Shown one piece after another: positions 40,261 to 54,187 of a DNA stretch of 64,000 nt. This DNA comes from Tillus elongatus (lineage: Eukaryota > Arthropoda > Insecta > Coleoptera > Cleridae). Position 1 is the first letter of the stretch; each line of letters begins with the position of its first letter. The notes beneath the pieces are model-generated. The model was not told the origin of the DNA, searched no databases, and saw only the letters and a program-made list of their open reading frames with translations. The translations under genes were made by a program, and so were the position numbers. Location of the stretch: contig OZ023263.1 in assembly GCA_964006375.1 (NCBI GenBank), positions 133,342,454 through 133,406,453 of the forward strand. The letters run 5' to 3'.

Positions 40261-41139
40261 GGCAACTGATATATGTTACAATTTAATGCAACACACAACA
40301 CCTCACATTGTGATTATTTATAAGAAAATAAATTTTAAGAATGATTTCTCAAATAAACACACTAAATTTTAAAGAATAAAGAACAGCACTTTACACTGCA
40401 TGTTGACTGCTCGAGCGTCTCGGCTCGAAAATATCACGCTTTTCACAATTTTTTTTAATGCCACCATTATATGTGTCTCACAAGTTCACCTAATGCAACT
40501 TTTATTTCAACTGAATGATAATCAGCTGCACCTGACTTTTATACATCCAGAAGTAACGCAGATTTTATCCTGCACAGACACGTACACGTTCGGGCAGCTG
40601 TGCGTGTCAAATTATAATAATAATAATATAATTATACAGACGGCTATGAACAGGTCGATACCCCCTTGTTTTATAGGAACTATTAGTAGACGGGCTTCGG
40701 AGGCCTGGTTTATGTAAATACGGGATGCTAATGAAAAAAACGTTTTTTTTATTTTTAAGTACACTTAAATGTTTTTGATCAAGTGTGTGTACATATTTTA
40801 CTTTAGAGCAACGTGTGAACGTGTGTTTCAAAATTAGATACATGGCTTCCGTTGAAAATGCTAGCCAAAAATCTTAGCATGAAATTACTAATGATGGAAT
40901 TTGGCAATTGAACTAGAGTGCGTAACAAAGGCAGAGGCCTTATTTTATTTAAGTACTTGCCTTGTGAGACATCAGCAAAGAACATGTTTGAGTAATTTAA
41001 AATATGGAAATGGATTTAAAATTATAGGTCATGTTGCTCCTATCAGAATTCGCCAGAGTAGAAGTCTAGAGGTCACCTGACGTAGACATTTTTCTACACC
41101 GGAGACTTATATACAGATATGAAACATTGCCCCTAATTC
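40261..41139. other. Unassigned region
   Basis: No domain recognised. It could contain the 5' UTR of the I-like LINE, but its 5' end cannot be fixed and no target duplication partner for 26849 was found. Confidence 0.4.
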
Positions 41140-41152
41140 TTGGTTTTTACCA

Positions 41153-41437
41153 TTAGGAAACAAAAACTAGAATCGCTCCAAAAACCACAAAATAATAACA
41201 GAGAATTATGCGCTAGATACGTATGTGGACAACGAATTTTTTGGGGTGATTGTGCTTTTTATTTCGGTTCCCAACCACAGTGTTCAAACTTTCGTCTTTT
41301 ACCGGTATGGAGCAAAATTACATTATGCGGTACAAGACACAATTACTCAGACCCTGAAAACTAACGACTTAGAACAATTTGAGAAAGAGGGACAAGGCGT
41401 AGTGACATATTGTATATACCAATTGATCACAATTTAA
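41153..41437 (+). CDS. Unrecognised open frame, possible fragment
   Basis: The frame that ends at 41435-41437 can be read upstream of its GTG at 41225, from about 41153. It contains YALDTYVDNEFFGVIVLFIS, a hydrophobic stretch, and an acidic tail (LEQFEKEGQGVV). I do not recognise a family. There is no nearby promoter or partner, and codon use does not stand out. It may be an old transposon fragment or chance. Confidence 0.2.
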
Positions 41438-43194
41438 AGTTTAATTAAGTTTTTGACTCAACTAGCAGTTTCGAGCAAAACTCAAATTAACCATTAAAAA
41501 TTAACGATGAAGAAATAAAAATATACCTGCTATTTATTTAAAAAATATTGAAGGTTTTGGATTCTTTATTAGTGCAAGCGATTCTCTGGCGAGCCAATAA
41601 GAAGTAGGCCTTGTCTGAAAAAAAAAATGAATAAATTAAGCTAAAACAGTTGAGCTGATGGGTTGCAATGACGCAGCCATTAAAATAAACTAAAGAAAAA
41701 AAAATGTTACTTCTGTTGTGATTCTTAAGTAACTTTGTATCATAGGGTGGATTTCTTAGTTTCAGTTTCTATAAAATAAAGTTTTTTAAAATTTATTTCT
41801 CTACTTTACTCTTTACATTTTTTGCAGAGTATCCTTTGCATTTTGCGCTACCAAATTTGTGTATAAATAAAATATTCAGGATTGTAATAATTAGTAATTT
41901 ATTAAACTTGTTTTTACTTTGGAAGTAGTATAATAAAATTAATATTTCATTATTTAAAACATCATTATGTTGACATGTAAAAAAAAGTTATTAGGATAAA
42001 GTTAAATGGGTAATATAATTATTTTAAAGATACTTTTAGAATGTCTAGTGTAACTACAAAATTCATGCACACCTAAGCGTAAATCGATAAACTAAGGTTT
42101 ATGACACTATTTTAGATCCACATGTGATATATGACACTCTACATTGTATACAATAGGGAAAATTTATGTATGTAGACCATTATCAGAACTTTCGAAACTG
42201 TAAACCTCGGAAACAATTTATCCAGAGGTAAACATTATCAACGTCATAATATCAATCTTCCTGACCTTTTCGAACTTTTTTGTTTTCTAGTGCATCTTTT
42301 ATGAGATGGCACTGGAACTTATATTCGACTTATAGCGACTTGTTTATACTGTCTCCAAAAGACGAACCGCTTAATCAGCGCGGTTAGGTATTGAAAGAGG
42401 ATATACAAAAAAACAGGATACAATAAATTGATCAGGGCTGGATTCAGTACGAAAATACAGATCTAATTCAACCAGCCTTATATAATAATTCTGAAACATA
42501 TCTAGGAGACACGCAAGCATGATGACAACATTAAATATATTTAATATTTACAAACAAAAATTTTATTGACAAACGGAAAAAATAGTCATTTAACAAAACA
42601 TGTTATCTTTAGTCTGAGCCAGCAAAATTAGCTAGCAAGGGCAATGTCAGTAACAATTATGCAATAAATAAAATGTAATTCGTTATCTTTTGTCCCATGT
42701 GAAGTATATGTATAATGGTACTCTTCGGAATAAAAAACCCATAAGTAAAATGTCTAACAACACAATTCATGTAAAAACAACCCCATCGTCCACGTCGTCA
42801 ATGCCAATCTCATGTGATTAGAACTCTGAAACCAACATTTTGTACAAGTAAAATATAATTAATGAGAATATTAACATCCTGTGTCATTATAATTTTCATC
42901 GGAGTTTTAAATTTGTGTTATTTTTCTCCCTTAATCTCCATTTTTTTTGCTTACTATATGACTGCCAAATTAAACTTTTCTTTTAACTTGTCCTCCATCA
43001 ACTTGAGAAGCCTCCAGTTCACTACGGTAGGACAATGAGTTAACTGTTAATGTGTTTACTTTGGCGCTGGCTTGATTTGTATAGGTGAAATAGCAAAGCT
43101 TCAATTCAAAGAAGTTGGACTAACCGAAAGCCTAAGCCTCATCAGTGTCGTTCAACTTCGACAAAATATTGGGGTACGTGACCTATGTCACGTT
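41438..43194. other. Unassigned AT-rich DNA
   Basis: No coding motif, RNA gene or repeat family recognised in 1.75 kb. Confidence 0.5.
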
Positions 43195-43345
<151 letters not shown>

Positions 43346-43348
43346 TTT

Positions 43349-43393
43349 GCGTGGACTGCACTTTCGAACCATCCCGGTTCATCATCAGCACGC
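43349..43393 (-). ncRNA. Hammerhead ribozyme candidate, inverted copy
   Basis: Read on the minus strand from 43393: GCGUG (helix I), CUGAUGA core, one extra U (43381), helix II GAACC/GGUUC with a 5-nt loop, GAAA, G, UGCA, GUC, then CACGC closing helix I with 5 perfect pairs. Only two features depart from a canonical minimal type I hammerhead: the extra U between the core and helix II, and a G-G mismatch at the second pair of helix III. Confidence 0.6.
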
Positions 43394-43633
43394 TATGAGC
43401 TTCTATTGGTCGATTTACTGTTCTCTGATTAGTTGTGCCTTCGGACTGTGTCGTGTATATTGGTCTTCACAGTCCGAAGACACAACCAATCAGAGAAGAG
43501 TAAACCGACCACACACGACACAGTCCGAAGGCACAACCAATCAGAGAACAGTAAACCGACCAATAGAAGCTCACGGCGCAAGCGCCACGTACAATCTCAG
43601 ACGCAGACCACACAGGAGCGATAACAGTCAGTA

Positions 43634-43678
43634 GCGTGCTGATGATGAACCGGGAGGGTTCGAAACTGCAGTCCACGC
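43634..43678 (+). ncRNA. Hammerhead ribozyme candidate, direct copy
   Basis: GCGUG (43634-43638), CUGAUGA (43639-43645), extra U (43646), helix II GAACC (43647-43651) with GGUUC (43657-43661), GAAA (43662-43665), C-UGCA-G giving a 2-bp helix III with a 4-nt loop, GUC (43671-43673) as cleavage triplet, and CACGC (43674-43678) pairing with GCGUG. All catalytic bases of the CUGANGA...GAAA core are present. The extra U is the one departure from the consensus known to me. Confidence 0.68.
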
Positions 43679-43762
43679 AAACCAATAAGAAATCACGAAC
43701 CTACAGCAAACAAATAAAGTTTATATTTAAAAGTGATTAAAGTGTAGCGCAATATTCCGAAA

Positions 43763-43948
<186 letters not shown>

Positions 43949-43950
<2 letters not shown>

Positions 43951-46475
43951 CGACAACACGCCACAAGGGCTTACAGCCTAAATAGTATCGTACCGTGGGT
44001 GTCAACAAGGAGGAAAGAGGCAACTTCTTAATTCTGAACTTGAAGGTTTGAAGGTTTGGAGGTTCGAAGGAGAAGGAAAAACATGTGCCGGCAAGGAATT
44101 CCACAACTTGTAAGTCCTCGGGACAAAAGAGCGGGCATAACAAGATGTACTATGTCTGGTGACCTGGACAGTAAAAAGGTGCATTCGCTCTGTTCCCCTG
44201 GAAGATCTGTTGGGGGCAGCAGGTAAAGTAACCATGGAAGAAAGCTCCGCTGAGCAGTGCCCGTGCAGATAATTATAAAAGAGGGGATCGGGGGGTTACC
44301 AGGCACGCCTGTGGGAAAGGGAAGGCAGCCTTCGGGTGAATGGAGTCCAGGATAGCCGCGGCAGCGGCACCCCAGATGTGGAAGCAGTATTCGAGGTTTG
44401 GCCTTATTTGTGAAGTATATAAGATATAGAGATTAGCTACTGAAAAGTATATGCGAGCCCGGAAGAGGAAACCTAATTTCTTAGCAGCCACTTCTGCAAT
44501 TGATGTAACATATTGGTGCCACAGAAATTCTAACAAGTGAAAAGGACTCATTACTTTGAATAACTTGGTTGTTCATCGTGATGGGTCTAGGGCTGGTGTA
44601 TCTCTTATGAGATAAAAAGCAAGACTGAGATTTGGTGGAGTTGAATTGTAGAACATTTCTACTTCCCCACTCTAATATTTTTTGGAGATCCACAGAGACA
44701 GAACCCTCCATGAGTCTGCGATCCTCATCTAATTGGGCTCAAGAGACAGGCTTAGAATATTGTATATCTGAGTGGAGTGTTGTCGTCGCGTAACTGTGAA
44801 CTCGGTCGGATGTGCTAGAGAGGAGGTCGTTGATGTGGAGAAGAAACAAAGTTGGGGCTAAAGCTGAACCTTGAGAGACCCCTGCATTAATTGGATACAG
44901 TTTAGAGGAACGGCCATCCACGACAACAGAAATGCTCCGGTTGGAGAGGAAATTTGCTGTCCAGGTACAGCGTTTTGGTGATAGGCCATAGGTCGGAAGT
45001 TTATTAAGCAGCGCTGCGTGCCAGACCTGGTCGAATGCTTTGGATATGTCTAGAGCGACAATCTGGGATTCACCGTGGAGTTTCATAGACTGGTTCCAAG
45101 AATGGGTGACAGAGGAAAGGAGGTCGCAGTTGATCTGCGCTGACGGAATCCATACTGCCTGTCGTGGATTAGACTGTGTTTTTCAATAAATCTTAGTAAT
45201 TCGGTGTTTATATACTTTTCAATCACTTAGAGACGACTGAAAGGAGAGAAATAGGCCTGTAGTTGCTAGGAAGCGCTTTGGATCCTTTCTTGGGGACGGG
45301 TTGTACTCGAGCAGTTTTCCAGTTACTAGAGAATATGCCTCTATTGTAAGATGTCTGAAACAGACGAGTAAGGACAGGAGCCAGTTCTGGTGCGTATTTT
45401 TTGAGAACAATTGCTGGGATCTCGTCAAGGTCAGATGCTTTCCTGGTATTAAGAGAAGAGAGCATCTTTCGTACCTTTCTAGTTTTGAAAATGATATTCG
45501 TCATTTTATGCGCGATATTTGGGACTGTTGGTGGTTAAATATTTAGAGGTGGGTTGAGAGTAGAATTGCGGGCGAACAACGAGGCAAAAAGTTCAGCCTT
45601 GTCCAGAGCGGTAGAAACAATTTCATCCCCGGAGACAAGAGGTGGGAACGTGCTCTTGCAGAAATTATTCCCAATAAATTTAGCAAGAGTCCAGAAGGGT
45701 TTGCTGACGTTGGAGCTTATAAGGATTTTGTTTTTGAAGTGGTTATTAAACGAGTTTTTTGTCCCAAAAAGAATGCGGACGTAGCGGTTTCTTGCGTCGT
45801 TAAATGCTTGACGGTTTTCTTGGCTGGGATTGTGTAGAAGCGTTTTGTGAGCTTTGACCTTTTCAAGTCTGGCCTTGTCACAGGATTTAGAGAACCAGGG
45901 CTTTTGAGTGGCTGAAGAGGTTTCCTGTGTACGTGGAAAAAATAATTCCATGGATAATTTCGGTGACATTTTGTGAGATGTCAGAGGGGTCAGGATGAGA
46001 GAAGCAAACAGACGCCCATGGAATTGAGGAAAAGCAATCCCGCATTTCGTCCCAGTTCGCGGAGTTGTAGTGCCAAACGATACGTGGGTGTGATGAGTGT
46101 GACCTCGGGTTGCATTGCGTAGGAAGCAGTGACCATGCCGTGTTCAGAGCGACCAATGGTGACTGATGTCTTATAGCATTCAGGTTTTGTAGTAAGAAGG
46201 AGATCCAAGGGATTTGAGCTGTGTGTTGGGATGCGAGGAAAGTAAATAGGTTGCTGAACCATATTGACGCACATGCCTCCATGCAATCTAAAGGAAGTAA
46301 GGAGCTCATACCCCGGGAAATTAAGGTGATTAGTGGCTCTTTTGGTACTGATTTGGGTTTCGGTGAGGCAGAGGAGTTGGGGCCTATTAGCCTGGAGGAA
46401 ATTGTAAACGGAGTTCAGGTTAGAATTCAGGCCACATATATTCGAATCTTGCATGCGGCGCCCCCTGCACACCCC
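43949..46475 (-). pseudogene. Jockey/CR1-type LINE copy 3, longest but frameshifted
   Basis: Minus-strand order: EN with NICGLNSNLNSVYNFLQ and LCLTETQIS (about 46440-46350), SNPLDLLLTTKPECY and GRSEHGMV (about 46220-46140), then a linker with FWTLAKFIGNNFCKS (about 45690). The RT has NYRPISLLSVVSK (about 45240), VALDISKAFDQVWH (about 45050), GVSQGSALAPTLF (about 44880) and SYATTTLHSD (about 44790), where the family has SYADDSTLH, so both catalytic aspartates are lost. The thumb (NLEYCFHIWGAAA) and C-terminal [16 protein letters not shown] follow to the 3' end near 43949. Frameshifts lie near 46000, 45500, 45230, 45120, 44700, 44540 and 44300. The EN region extends this copy beyond copies 1 and 2. 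Confidence 0.92.
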
Positions 46476-47347
<872 letters not shown>

Positions 47348-47350
<3 letters not shown>

Positions 47351-49662
47351 AATTAGTATACAAATTATTTGTTATGAGATAGTTCATGAGAGTTAACTTA
47401 TTATACTTTTAATCAACCCATTTGGTAGTTTTAGGGTTATAAGACATTTAAGGCTCACCTGGCGCCTTTTAATTGTCCCTTCCTACACAAACATTTTTCT
47501 TTATTAGGAATTTTTTTTTGTGACGAAGGTTTTTATAAGATAAGGATCAAATTTGAAATTGTATCTTTAATTACCGCCAAGATAAACAATAACAAGGATA
47601 AATCCGATTAGCTTGGTCAAAAATGTTACAAGCCATCATCATTTTTGTTTATAAGTGAAACCGACTCGTACACCAGAACCGGAAATGCCCGTTGGGACTT
47701 CATCGGGTCCTTGAGGTAAGGGGTGGTACTTCCTTGGGCGTGAAAAAAATCCTTTACTATCATGTAAAGGAAAAGTCCACTACCACCTGCACATGTATAA
47801 ACGTTTATCTATATAAACATAGCTGATGTTCTTTTAATTTGGTTTCCTTTTTCTGGATTTTCTCAAAAAGTACGTTGGTATTTACTGCCAGGAAATTTGT
47901 TTCTGTTAACATTTAAAAATGAGGTGACCATATTTCTGTTACACAAATAATGCTTTCTGCAATCATGATAGTAGCACTTACCAATGGATACTGAAATTTG
48001 AAACTGAGTAATTATTTGTCCGGAATTCACTCTGACTGTTATTTTGCAGCATCTGAATAATATACAGACACTGACTTCATCAAAGCTACATCGACTGGTT
48101 GTACGGTGGGTGCAGCGTGCTGGGAATGTAATAATTTGCACATGCCCACTGCCTAAATTAGTGAAAGTGTTTTGTATGGCTAGCATTACCGTGTATCAAC
48201 AGCAACACTAGATTACCTTTGGAAACTCTGTAAATCATAATAAAGTTCTTAAACCATCCTGTAAAAATATCCTTTCCACTGAAACAGATAACAGTTGTTC
48301 GCAGTCAACTTGTATTAATGAACTAAAAGCTAAAGGAAATTTCCTGATGCTTTTGCCGCCGAAGTGGCTTTTAGTTTGCTCATTGTCTTGCTCTTTGCTA
48401 AATCTTGTAACAAAGCGTCCAAACTTTTAGATATTACTCTATTAATATGCTAATTAGACCCATATAGTTCAACTTTCCATTACAAAGTTGTTTTCGGTAC
48501 ATTAAAAGTTGTCGAACGCTTTCCTAGCCCCATTGCTATTAAACATTGCAATTGCTTTCTTTCAACAGTTCTGTCCATCCATTTTTGCAAAAACAAAACA
48601 CTATAATATAAAACTTAACTATGGTATTTTGTTAAAACAGATAAAATGTACCAACAGAAAACCAAACGGCCCAGTAGTCCCTTTTCCCGGGTCCGTTTTC
48701 TCTAATCTTAACTCAAACACAATACCGCGTTTTCAACGTTATATAGATACTTATACTTATACTTATGTATTTGTAATTAGAATTATACATCGCATCTTAC
48801 AAATAAGCTTTTCTTGTTGTTGTATTGTCACAATTTCTTTCAGCATCCTCCCAGACTCCTAAGAGCTAAGTGCTTTATAGATACCGAAGATATATCCATG
48901 TCAAGTGGTAAAGTCAGGTAAACTCAATAAAGTATAAAATAAAAGTAGATTTTTATATCAAATTAAATACAAACCTTAATCACGAGGCACACAACGCATT
49001 TGCCAGAAAATGGCTGACTGTTTAATGCTGACTTTTTGTATGCGTTTTACACAACCTAGTCACCTACAAATGACGGTAAAGACATACGAATTATTTCAAT
49101 GTGCCGTTTTACCTGCAGGGTCTTTTTACCTAAAATTCCCTAAGTTAGCTTAGATTTCACTTACTAATCGAGTTTGTTTCTCCATTTGGATAAGTGGCGT
49201 TATCACAATTGACTAAAGTTGAAGAGAAGCCGAAATTCCCTAACTATGAAGGAATTAATTACTTGTTTTTCAATTGATCTGCATTTTTTAGATGTAGTGG
49301 GTAGATATATGTATAGATAGATATACAGATAGAGCTTTATCACACTTTAGCTCTCAGTATATAACTGATGTGTTCGCCAAAAGCTACATACAAAAAGACT
49401 GCAATAAAGCCTTAAAATACATAAATTATACACAATTTTAAAAACATATATAAATAAATACATAAATGATAAAAAACAATAACACGATAAAAACTCAAGT
49501 CAATGCAGAGATGTTTATAAATATTTATTTATATATACAAATATCACGTTTTAAGGAGTAGGTATTCCTTGAGTGAATAAAAAGAATTATCACTCAAAAA
49601 TATTTCCCTGATTTCCAAACCGACACGGCTCGTTTATTTATCTCAAAGTACGGGGCAGGTGG
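47348..49662. other. Unassigned region
   Basis: No recognised domain. A minus frame at 48186-47863 is Cys-rich (CSFDEVSVCILFRCC and KCYYHDCRKHYLC) and could be an exon of an unknown secreted protein, but there is no family match and no supporting gene structure. A GATA-type short repeat lies at about 49305-49335. Otherwise nothing is seen. Confidence 0.4.
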
Positions 49663-50392
49663 TTACATAATTTTGTGGCAACACAGTATGGCGAGTGCTT
49701 GTAACCAGTCGATCGATGTCTTCAAATTTTCAACGGCATATCTATTTAAAGTTTGAATTGAAGAGTTCTGGATTAAACCTTGCAAAATTACAGACTTATG
49801 GATATACATACAAGGAGCTGTCAATATGTGGTAATCTATAAAGTATGGTCGACAGAACTCCCCTGGTTTAATATTACGTAATTGTGGGATAATTATAGTT
49901 TTCATTCTGTATATGACAATGCTGACAACTTCAGCGAAAGACTTATACATACAATAAAATAGTGTAGATCAATTTGTTTGTTTATCGAAGTTGACAGTAC
50001 ATTTACGTCAAGTATTGGCCTCTACAATATCAAATTCTTTTATTAAGTATAAATACGCGTTCATAATCGGAAGTACATTCCCATGCAAGCACCGATTGAA
50101 CAAGCGAGTGGTAGATATTAAGCAATGTTTTTACATCAAGATAAAGCGTTAATCGACATAAATTAAAAAATGAAACATTTAGATTCTTACACACAACATC
50201 TATTTGCTGACGCCAGGATAAATTACCCATTACCGTGTTTCTCAGTAGCAACACTGAGCTTGCGAAACTTAAGCCATTGCCACTCAAACTATGTACGAAG
50301 CTGTCAAAGACTACTCTCCTTCTAGTGAAGTGAACCACAGTAGTCTTGTCAACATTCAGAACCAACAATATCTCACGACACCATGTTATCAT
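49663..50392 (-). pseudogene. C-terminal RT fragment of a CR1/Jockey-like LINE
   Basis: Minus strand: ITWCREILLVLNVDKTTVVHF (about 50390-50330) is the post-YADD region. NLSWRQQIDVVCKNLNVSFF (about 50220) is the thumb, with LNIYHSLVQSVLAW (about 50115). In the next frame FCRPYFIDYHILTAPCMYIH (about 49860-49800) matches the typical LINE tail. The catalytic domain is absent. It is a different family from the three 22-kb-type copies. Confidence 0.75.
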
Positions 50393-51055
50393 TCATTTTT
50401 TACTCAAGTCCATGTAAACTAAATAAGAATTTATTGACTCAGTCTAAAGTCAATAGCGCCTTGTTGTTGCAATCATGACTCTGTCTCCGGCAGCTTTTTC
50501 TGCTTCATTGCTGCCTCAGCACTTCATCAATTGGACCAGGATTTCCAGAAGTTATCCTCATGATCGATTTTTTGTGTTATTTCTAAATATGTGACTGAAT
50601 AATATTTTTAGAAAGTTATTATTCCTTAATTATACACAAATAGTTTTGCTCCCCTCTTCTCAATTCTTCTCAGCAAGCAGACTCCTTCTTTAACTTCTTC
50701 TAGCATATATGTATTTGGTTTTCTATCGGTGTATCTTATTTTTCTCCATGTCCAAGCTTTTATGGTCTTTATACCCTGCTTGGTGGTAAAAGTTTCGCCC
50801 TTCGCCCCTTATATTATACCACCCAATAAGTAAGACTTTACGAATTTTTTTCTAGTGGTTGATGTCAACGCCAGTGTCTATAAATTCAGAAACTTCTTTG
50901 CAAGTGCAAATATACACGTTTTTTAACAAAAATTTTTAGGTTATAAAGAAATTTTTTGAGTGACTAAAAAACAAAAGTAAGCCTTCAAAATAATAAAAAA
51001 AAATTTAGCATTTTTAATTGACTCCTTGTGACTTAAAAAGAATAGGAAAATTTGA
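50393..51055. other. Unassigned AT-rich DNA
   Basis: No gene recognised. It ends at a single C-type end motif. Confidence 0.5.
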
Positions 51056-51085
51056 TACCAGAACGCACTTGCTGCATCAGAACTC
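51056..51085. repeat. Isolated C-type end motif
   Basis: CCAGAACGCACTTGCTGCAT is the reverse complement of the repeat C end (GACGCAGCAAGTGCG). No partner end is seen within 400 bp, so it is a truncated copy. Confidence 0.6.
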
Positions 51086-51279
51086 TTTATATATTGATTG
51101 ATATATGATTGTTGTTGCCCTTATTTGATGAAACTGGTCCATACTACATACAGACTTGGAGACGACTTCTCTGGCTTCACTGTTGGGTTTTGTTTCTGTA
51201 AGTGAAGGACGTAGCCAGCGCGTAAGCTAACTGGAGCAAGTGGCCCTTCTGAGTTCTGGATATTCTAAGCTGTTCTTCA

Positions 51280-51330
51280 ACGTATCTGTAAGAGGTTTCG
51301 CTGCTTCACAGCATCCTCAGATAGATAAAG
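51280..51330 (-). ncRNA. Degenerate hammerhead-like motif in Penelope 3' repeat
   Basis: Minus strand: CUGAGGA core (51320-51314), extra U, helix II GCUG/CAGC (loop UGAAG), GAAAC. The GUC triplet seen in the 26.3-kb copy is changed to UUA here, and helix I is poor. Same layout, including the extra U. Confidence 0.4.
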
Positions 51331-51666
51331 ATTGAATTAATAGTAATCGTGACAACTACAATTAAAGATCTGTTGCTATGTTATGTTGTTTTGATCAAAA
51401 ACTTAATTAAAATTGAAATAGAGTGAAACACAAATGACAGATGAGGCCTTTAGCATGTCTAGGTGATGTATGTCAATATTCAACATAAAGATAGAACTAA
51501 CCAATAACAGTAATAACTATAATAACAGCTACAACAATAAAATAACTAAACAATGACAGCAATAAAGCAGTCTCTATATAATGAATATATCGACATACAT
51601 GAATTCATTATCTTATAACAACTTTTTTGAAAAAATAGTTAGATATATTTTGTTTCATTTATTTGA

Positions 51667-52164
51667 TTAGGAAGAAACATATTTGAAAGGGGAATTCATT
51701 AAAACAGTGTGCTCATTTAAAACAAGGTAGCTATTGACGTGTGTGTGCTTTTTGCCCTCTAAAGCTTTAAAAAAGTGTAGTTTACGCTTGTCATTACAAA
51801 AATGTTGAGGTTTTATGCGGTTACTTACCGTAGGTCTATTTTGGGCATCAATAATATGTTTTGCAAATGTAGTGTCAGCGTGGTTATTTCTAAATGCAGA
51901 AATATGTTCTTTGTATCGGGTGTAAAAATTTTTAGAAGTTTGACCTATGTAGATTGCGTTACAATGTGTACAAGCTAATTTATAAACTCCAGCTTTTGTC
52001 AAGAAACAATATTTTTCTTTCGCGTTAAATAGGAAATTACGCGTCGTGTTGTAAGATTTATAAGCTACCTTTGTATTTGTACAGATATTTAAAATTTTTG
52101 TAATATTTTCTGAAATAGTTCCAAAATAAGTTATCTTGTTGTCTTTTTTCTCTAATATTTTCAT
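51667..52164 (-). pseudogene. GIY-YIG endonuclease domain of Penelope-like element
   Basis: The 165-codon frame carries GVYKLACTHCNAIYIGQ (GVY and YIG of the nuclease, with the CxxC typical of Penelope elements between them), then TSKNFYTRYKEH with the catalytic Arg and H, and NNHADTTFAKHI. The domain looks complete. It is the C-terminal part of a longer ORF whose RT part is broken, so it is scored as pseudogene. Confidence 0.88.
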
Positions 52165-52510
52165 AAATTTGTCTCTTTATGATAGATTTTGTGAAAAAGT
52201 GTTACATGAATTGTATGGTATGGTTGTGTCAGTGTAACTTGGTTTCCTATATATTGAAAAGTCAAATGAATTATTTTCTAAGTTTCTAATCGTTAAGTCT
52301 AAAAACTTTATGCAAATATTCGCTTCTTCGTCCAAAGTAAACTCCATATTTGTGTGAGGGTTATTAATAAATTTTAAAAATAATTCAATTCTCTAAGGCT
52401 ACCTTGAAAAGATACTAAAATTTCATCTACCTATCTGTACCAAAAGACAATATTATTTACATCAGAATTATTTATTAAACTCGTGAAATAACGCACATAT
52501 AAAGAACACT

Positions 52511-53754
52511 TAAAAAACGCATAAAAATTTATTTACATTTCCTAAGCAAATTACACTCACGGCTGTTAACGTGTAATACGGTATAGCCCGAAAGCGACAT
52601 ATATGAGCTTACAAATTATAGTATTTGCGAAATGCCAGAGTGCCAGTATAAACACCCAAACGAAACGGAATATTGAAGCAAAATGTAAGTTACCAATTTA
52701 AATTGAAGCAAGCGGTGCTTTTTGTTTGTCCGTACCGGTTTGTTTGTACCGGTTAGTTTGTACCGGTTAGATGCCCGTAACATATACAAAGCTTACGGTA
52801 TTGTTTGCTCTGCAAATATTTCCGCTTTTTATTGAATCTCATAAAGTATTGAGTGTGTTCGTTATATTTATAAAATTAATCTTGTTTGGATTATTCGGTT
52901 CAGTTTACGTGTCATGAATTTGTTGTTGTTTTTAATTTAGCTTATATGCTGCCTAAATATATTTATTTATAAGATACATGCTCTAATTTAGACGTGTATC
53001 AGGAAAATAAACGTGGATTGTAAAAAACTGCAGAAACTGTTTCCGATAACAACAGAGTATCTATTTAAGTACTAGAAAAGAAGTTGAAACAAGCTATTAA
53101 TCTTGCAAAACGTAGTCACCTTAGTCAAGAGCCTTTCTTATAGAAACCATTTTTAAAGTAAGCAACCGTCTGTTATCATTGAAAAAATACTGATTAAGTA
53201 TCTATGGAAAACTTGGCTTCTATAAACAGCACATGGCATCTCGATTATTGACTTACTTGTAACGGAAAAACATATCCTCACAAAAATTTGAATAGTTATT
53301 TAGGTTACAAGAGCATCGACCAGAAATGTGTTAAGTTGTGAGCGCAATGACTTGGTAACACATGATTGTGGATATGTTCGAGTCTACATCTAGAAGAAAT
53401 TTAATTTAAAATAGGCTGTGTGTAATGCATAATGAGCGCTAAGAAGTAAAAGTATGCTTTGGGTACTGGCAGTATTGGCACATTAATTGCACAACGAGTA
53501 ACTATATCAGGACAAGAGAAAAAACATAGTGCAACGAAGTGCACCAACATACATTTTGTGTTCACTATCGACGGAAAAGGCACTAATCTTAAATCAAGTG
53601 TGCAATCATATTAGGGGGTATTAGGAGCCGTACTTGTAAATGTAATGATAAATATTTTTTAAGCTTATACTAATAGAAGTCGACCTGATTAATGTCGATA
53701 GCAGTAGAACAAACATATTTCATTAATTGTTGTTGTCCTTAGTTTGTAACACAG
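52511..53754. other. Unassigned DNA with short GTACCGGTT tandem
   Basis: GTACCGGTTTGTTT / GTACCGGTTAGTTT / GTACCGGTTAGATG, a 14-15 bp unit, is repeated three times at about 52733-52772. No gene recognised. Confidence 0.5.
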
Positions 53755-54165
53755 CTTCTAACTAAATACAGATATAAAGACTGTTTCTCTGGTATCACAT
53801 GTGCTTGTTTTATGTTTTATGTTTCGCAGCCGATTTTGTCTGACGGTATTGTCAGGCAGAAGAAAACTAAATTTATTTATGGCCTCGCATGACAACTATA
53901 AACATAAAAATCTATTGTTACGTTGGGGTAGGTATTTTGAACAAAAAATTACTAAAAAATTAAATCAAAATGATCAATGATGTCTTTAGAACACCTATCA
54001 GTATTTTAGATAAAAATAAAATCAAATTATTACAACAATAACCATAACAACAAACATAATAATAATAATAATAATAATTAAAAATAACGAAATAAAAGCA
54101 GGTTCTATGTACAAGTATAACATAAATATCGACATACGTACAAGACAGGAAATAAGGTATTTTAG
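53755..54165 (-). repeat. Diverged Penelope-type terminal repeat, third copy
   Basis: Shares with 26167-26630 and 51150-51620 the series TTTCTCTGG, CGCAGC, CATGACAACTA, ACAACAATAA and ATCGACATAC. A GCUGCGAAAC word remains on the minus strand, but the hammerhead core is gone. An (AAT)n run lies at about 54057-54079. Confidence 0.55.
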
Positions 54166-54187
54166 AAACAATTGTATTGTTTAATAT

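Larger units (their letters stand above)
51150..52510 (-). mobile_element. Penelope-like element, 5' truncated: RT tail, GIY-YIG endonuclease, 3' terminal repeat
   Basis: Penelope-like elements pair an RT with a GIY-YIG nuclease. Minus strand: the RT end has FWYRQVDEILVSFQGS (about 52440, where Y-x-DD is expected), FTLDEEANICIKFLDLTI (about 52340) and FSIYRKPSYTDTT. An in-frame stop lies near 52177. The GIY-YIG frame 52164-51667 has AGVYKLACTHCNAIYIGQTS (about 51995-51940), then RYKEH and KLHFFKALEGKK. The 3' 470 bp (51620-51150) match the solo repeat at 26167-26630. The catalytic D-D pair has become D-E and most of the RT is missing. Confidence 0.88.

Noticed and set aside
43395..43633. tRNA- or SINE-like identity for the centre of the palindromic element
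   Set aside because: No A/B box pair or cloverleaf could be recognised. The repeated CCAAT words fit a Pol II-type context better, but this also is unproven.
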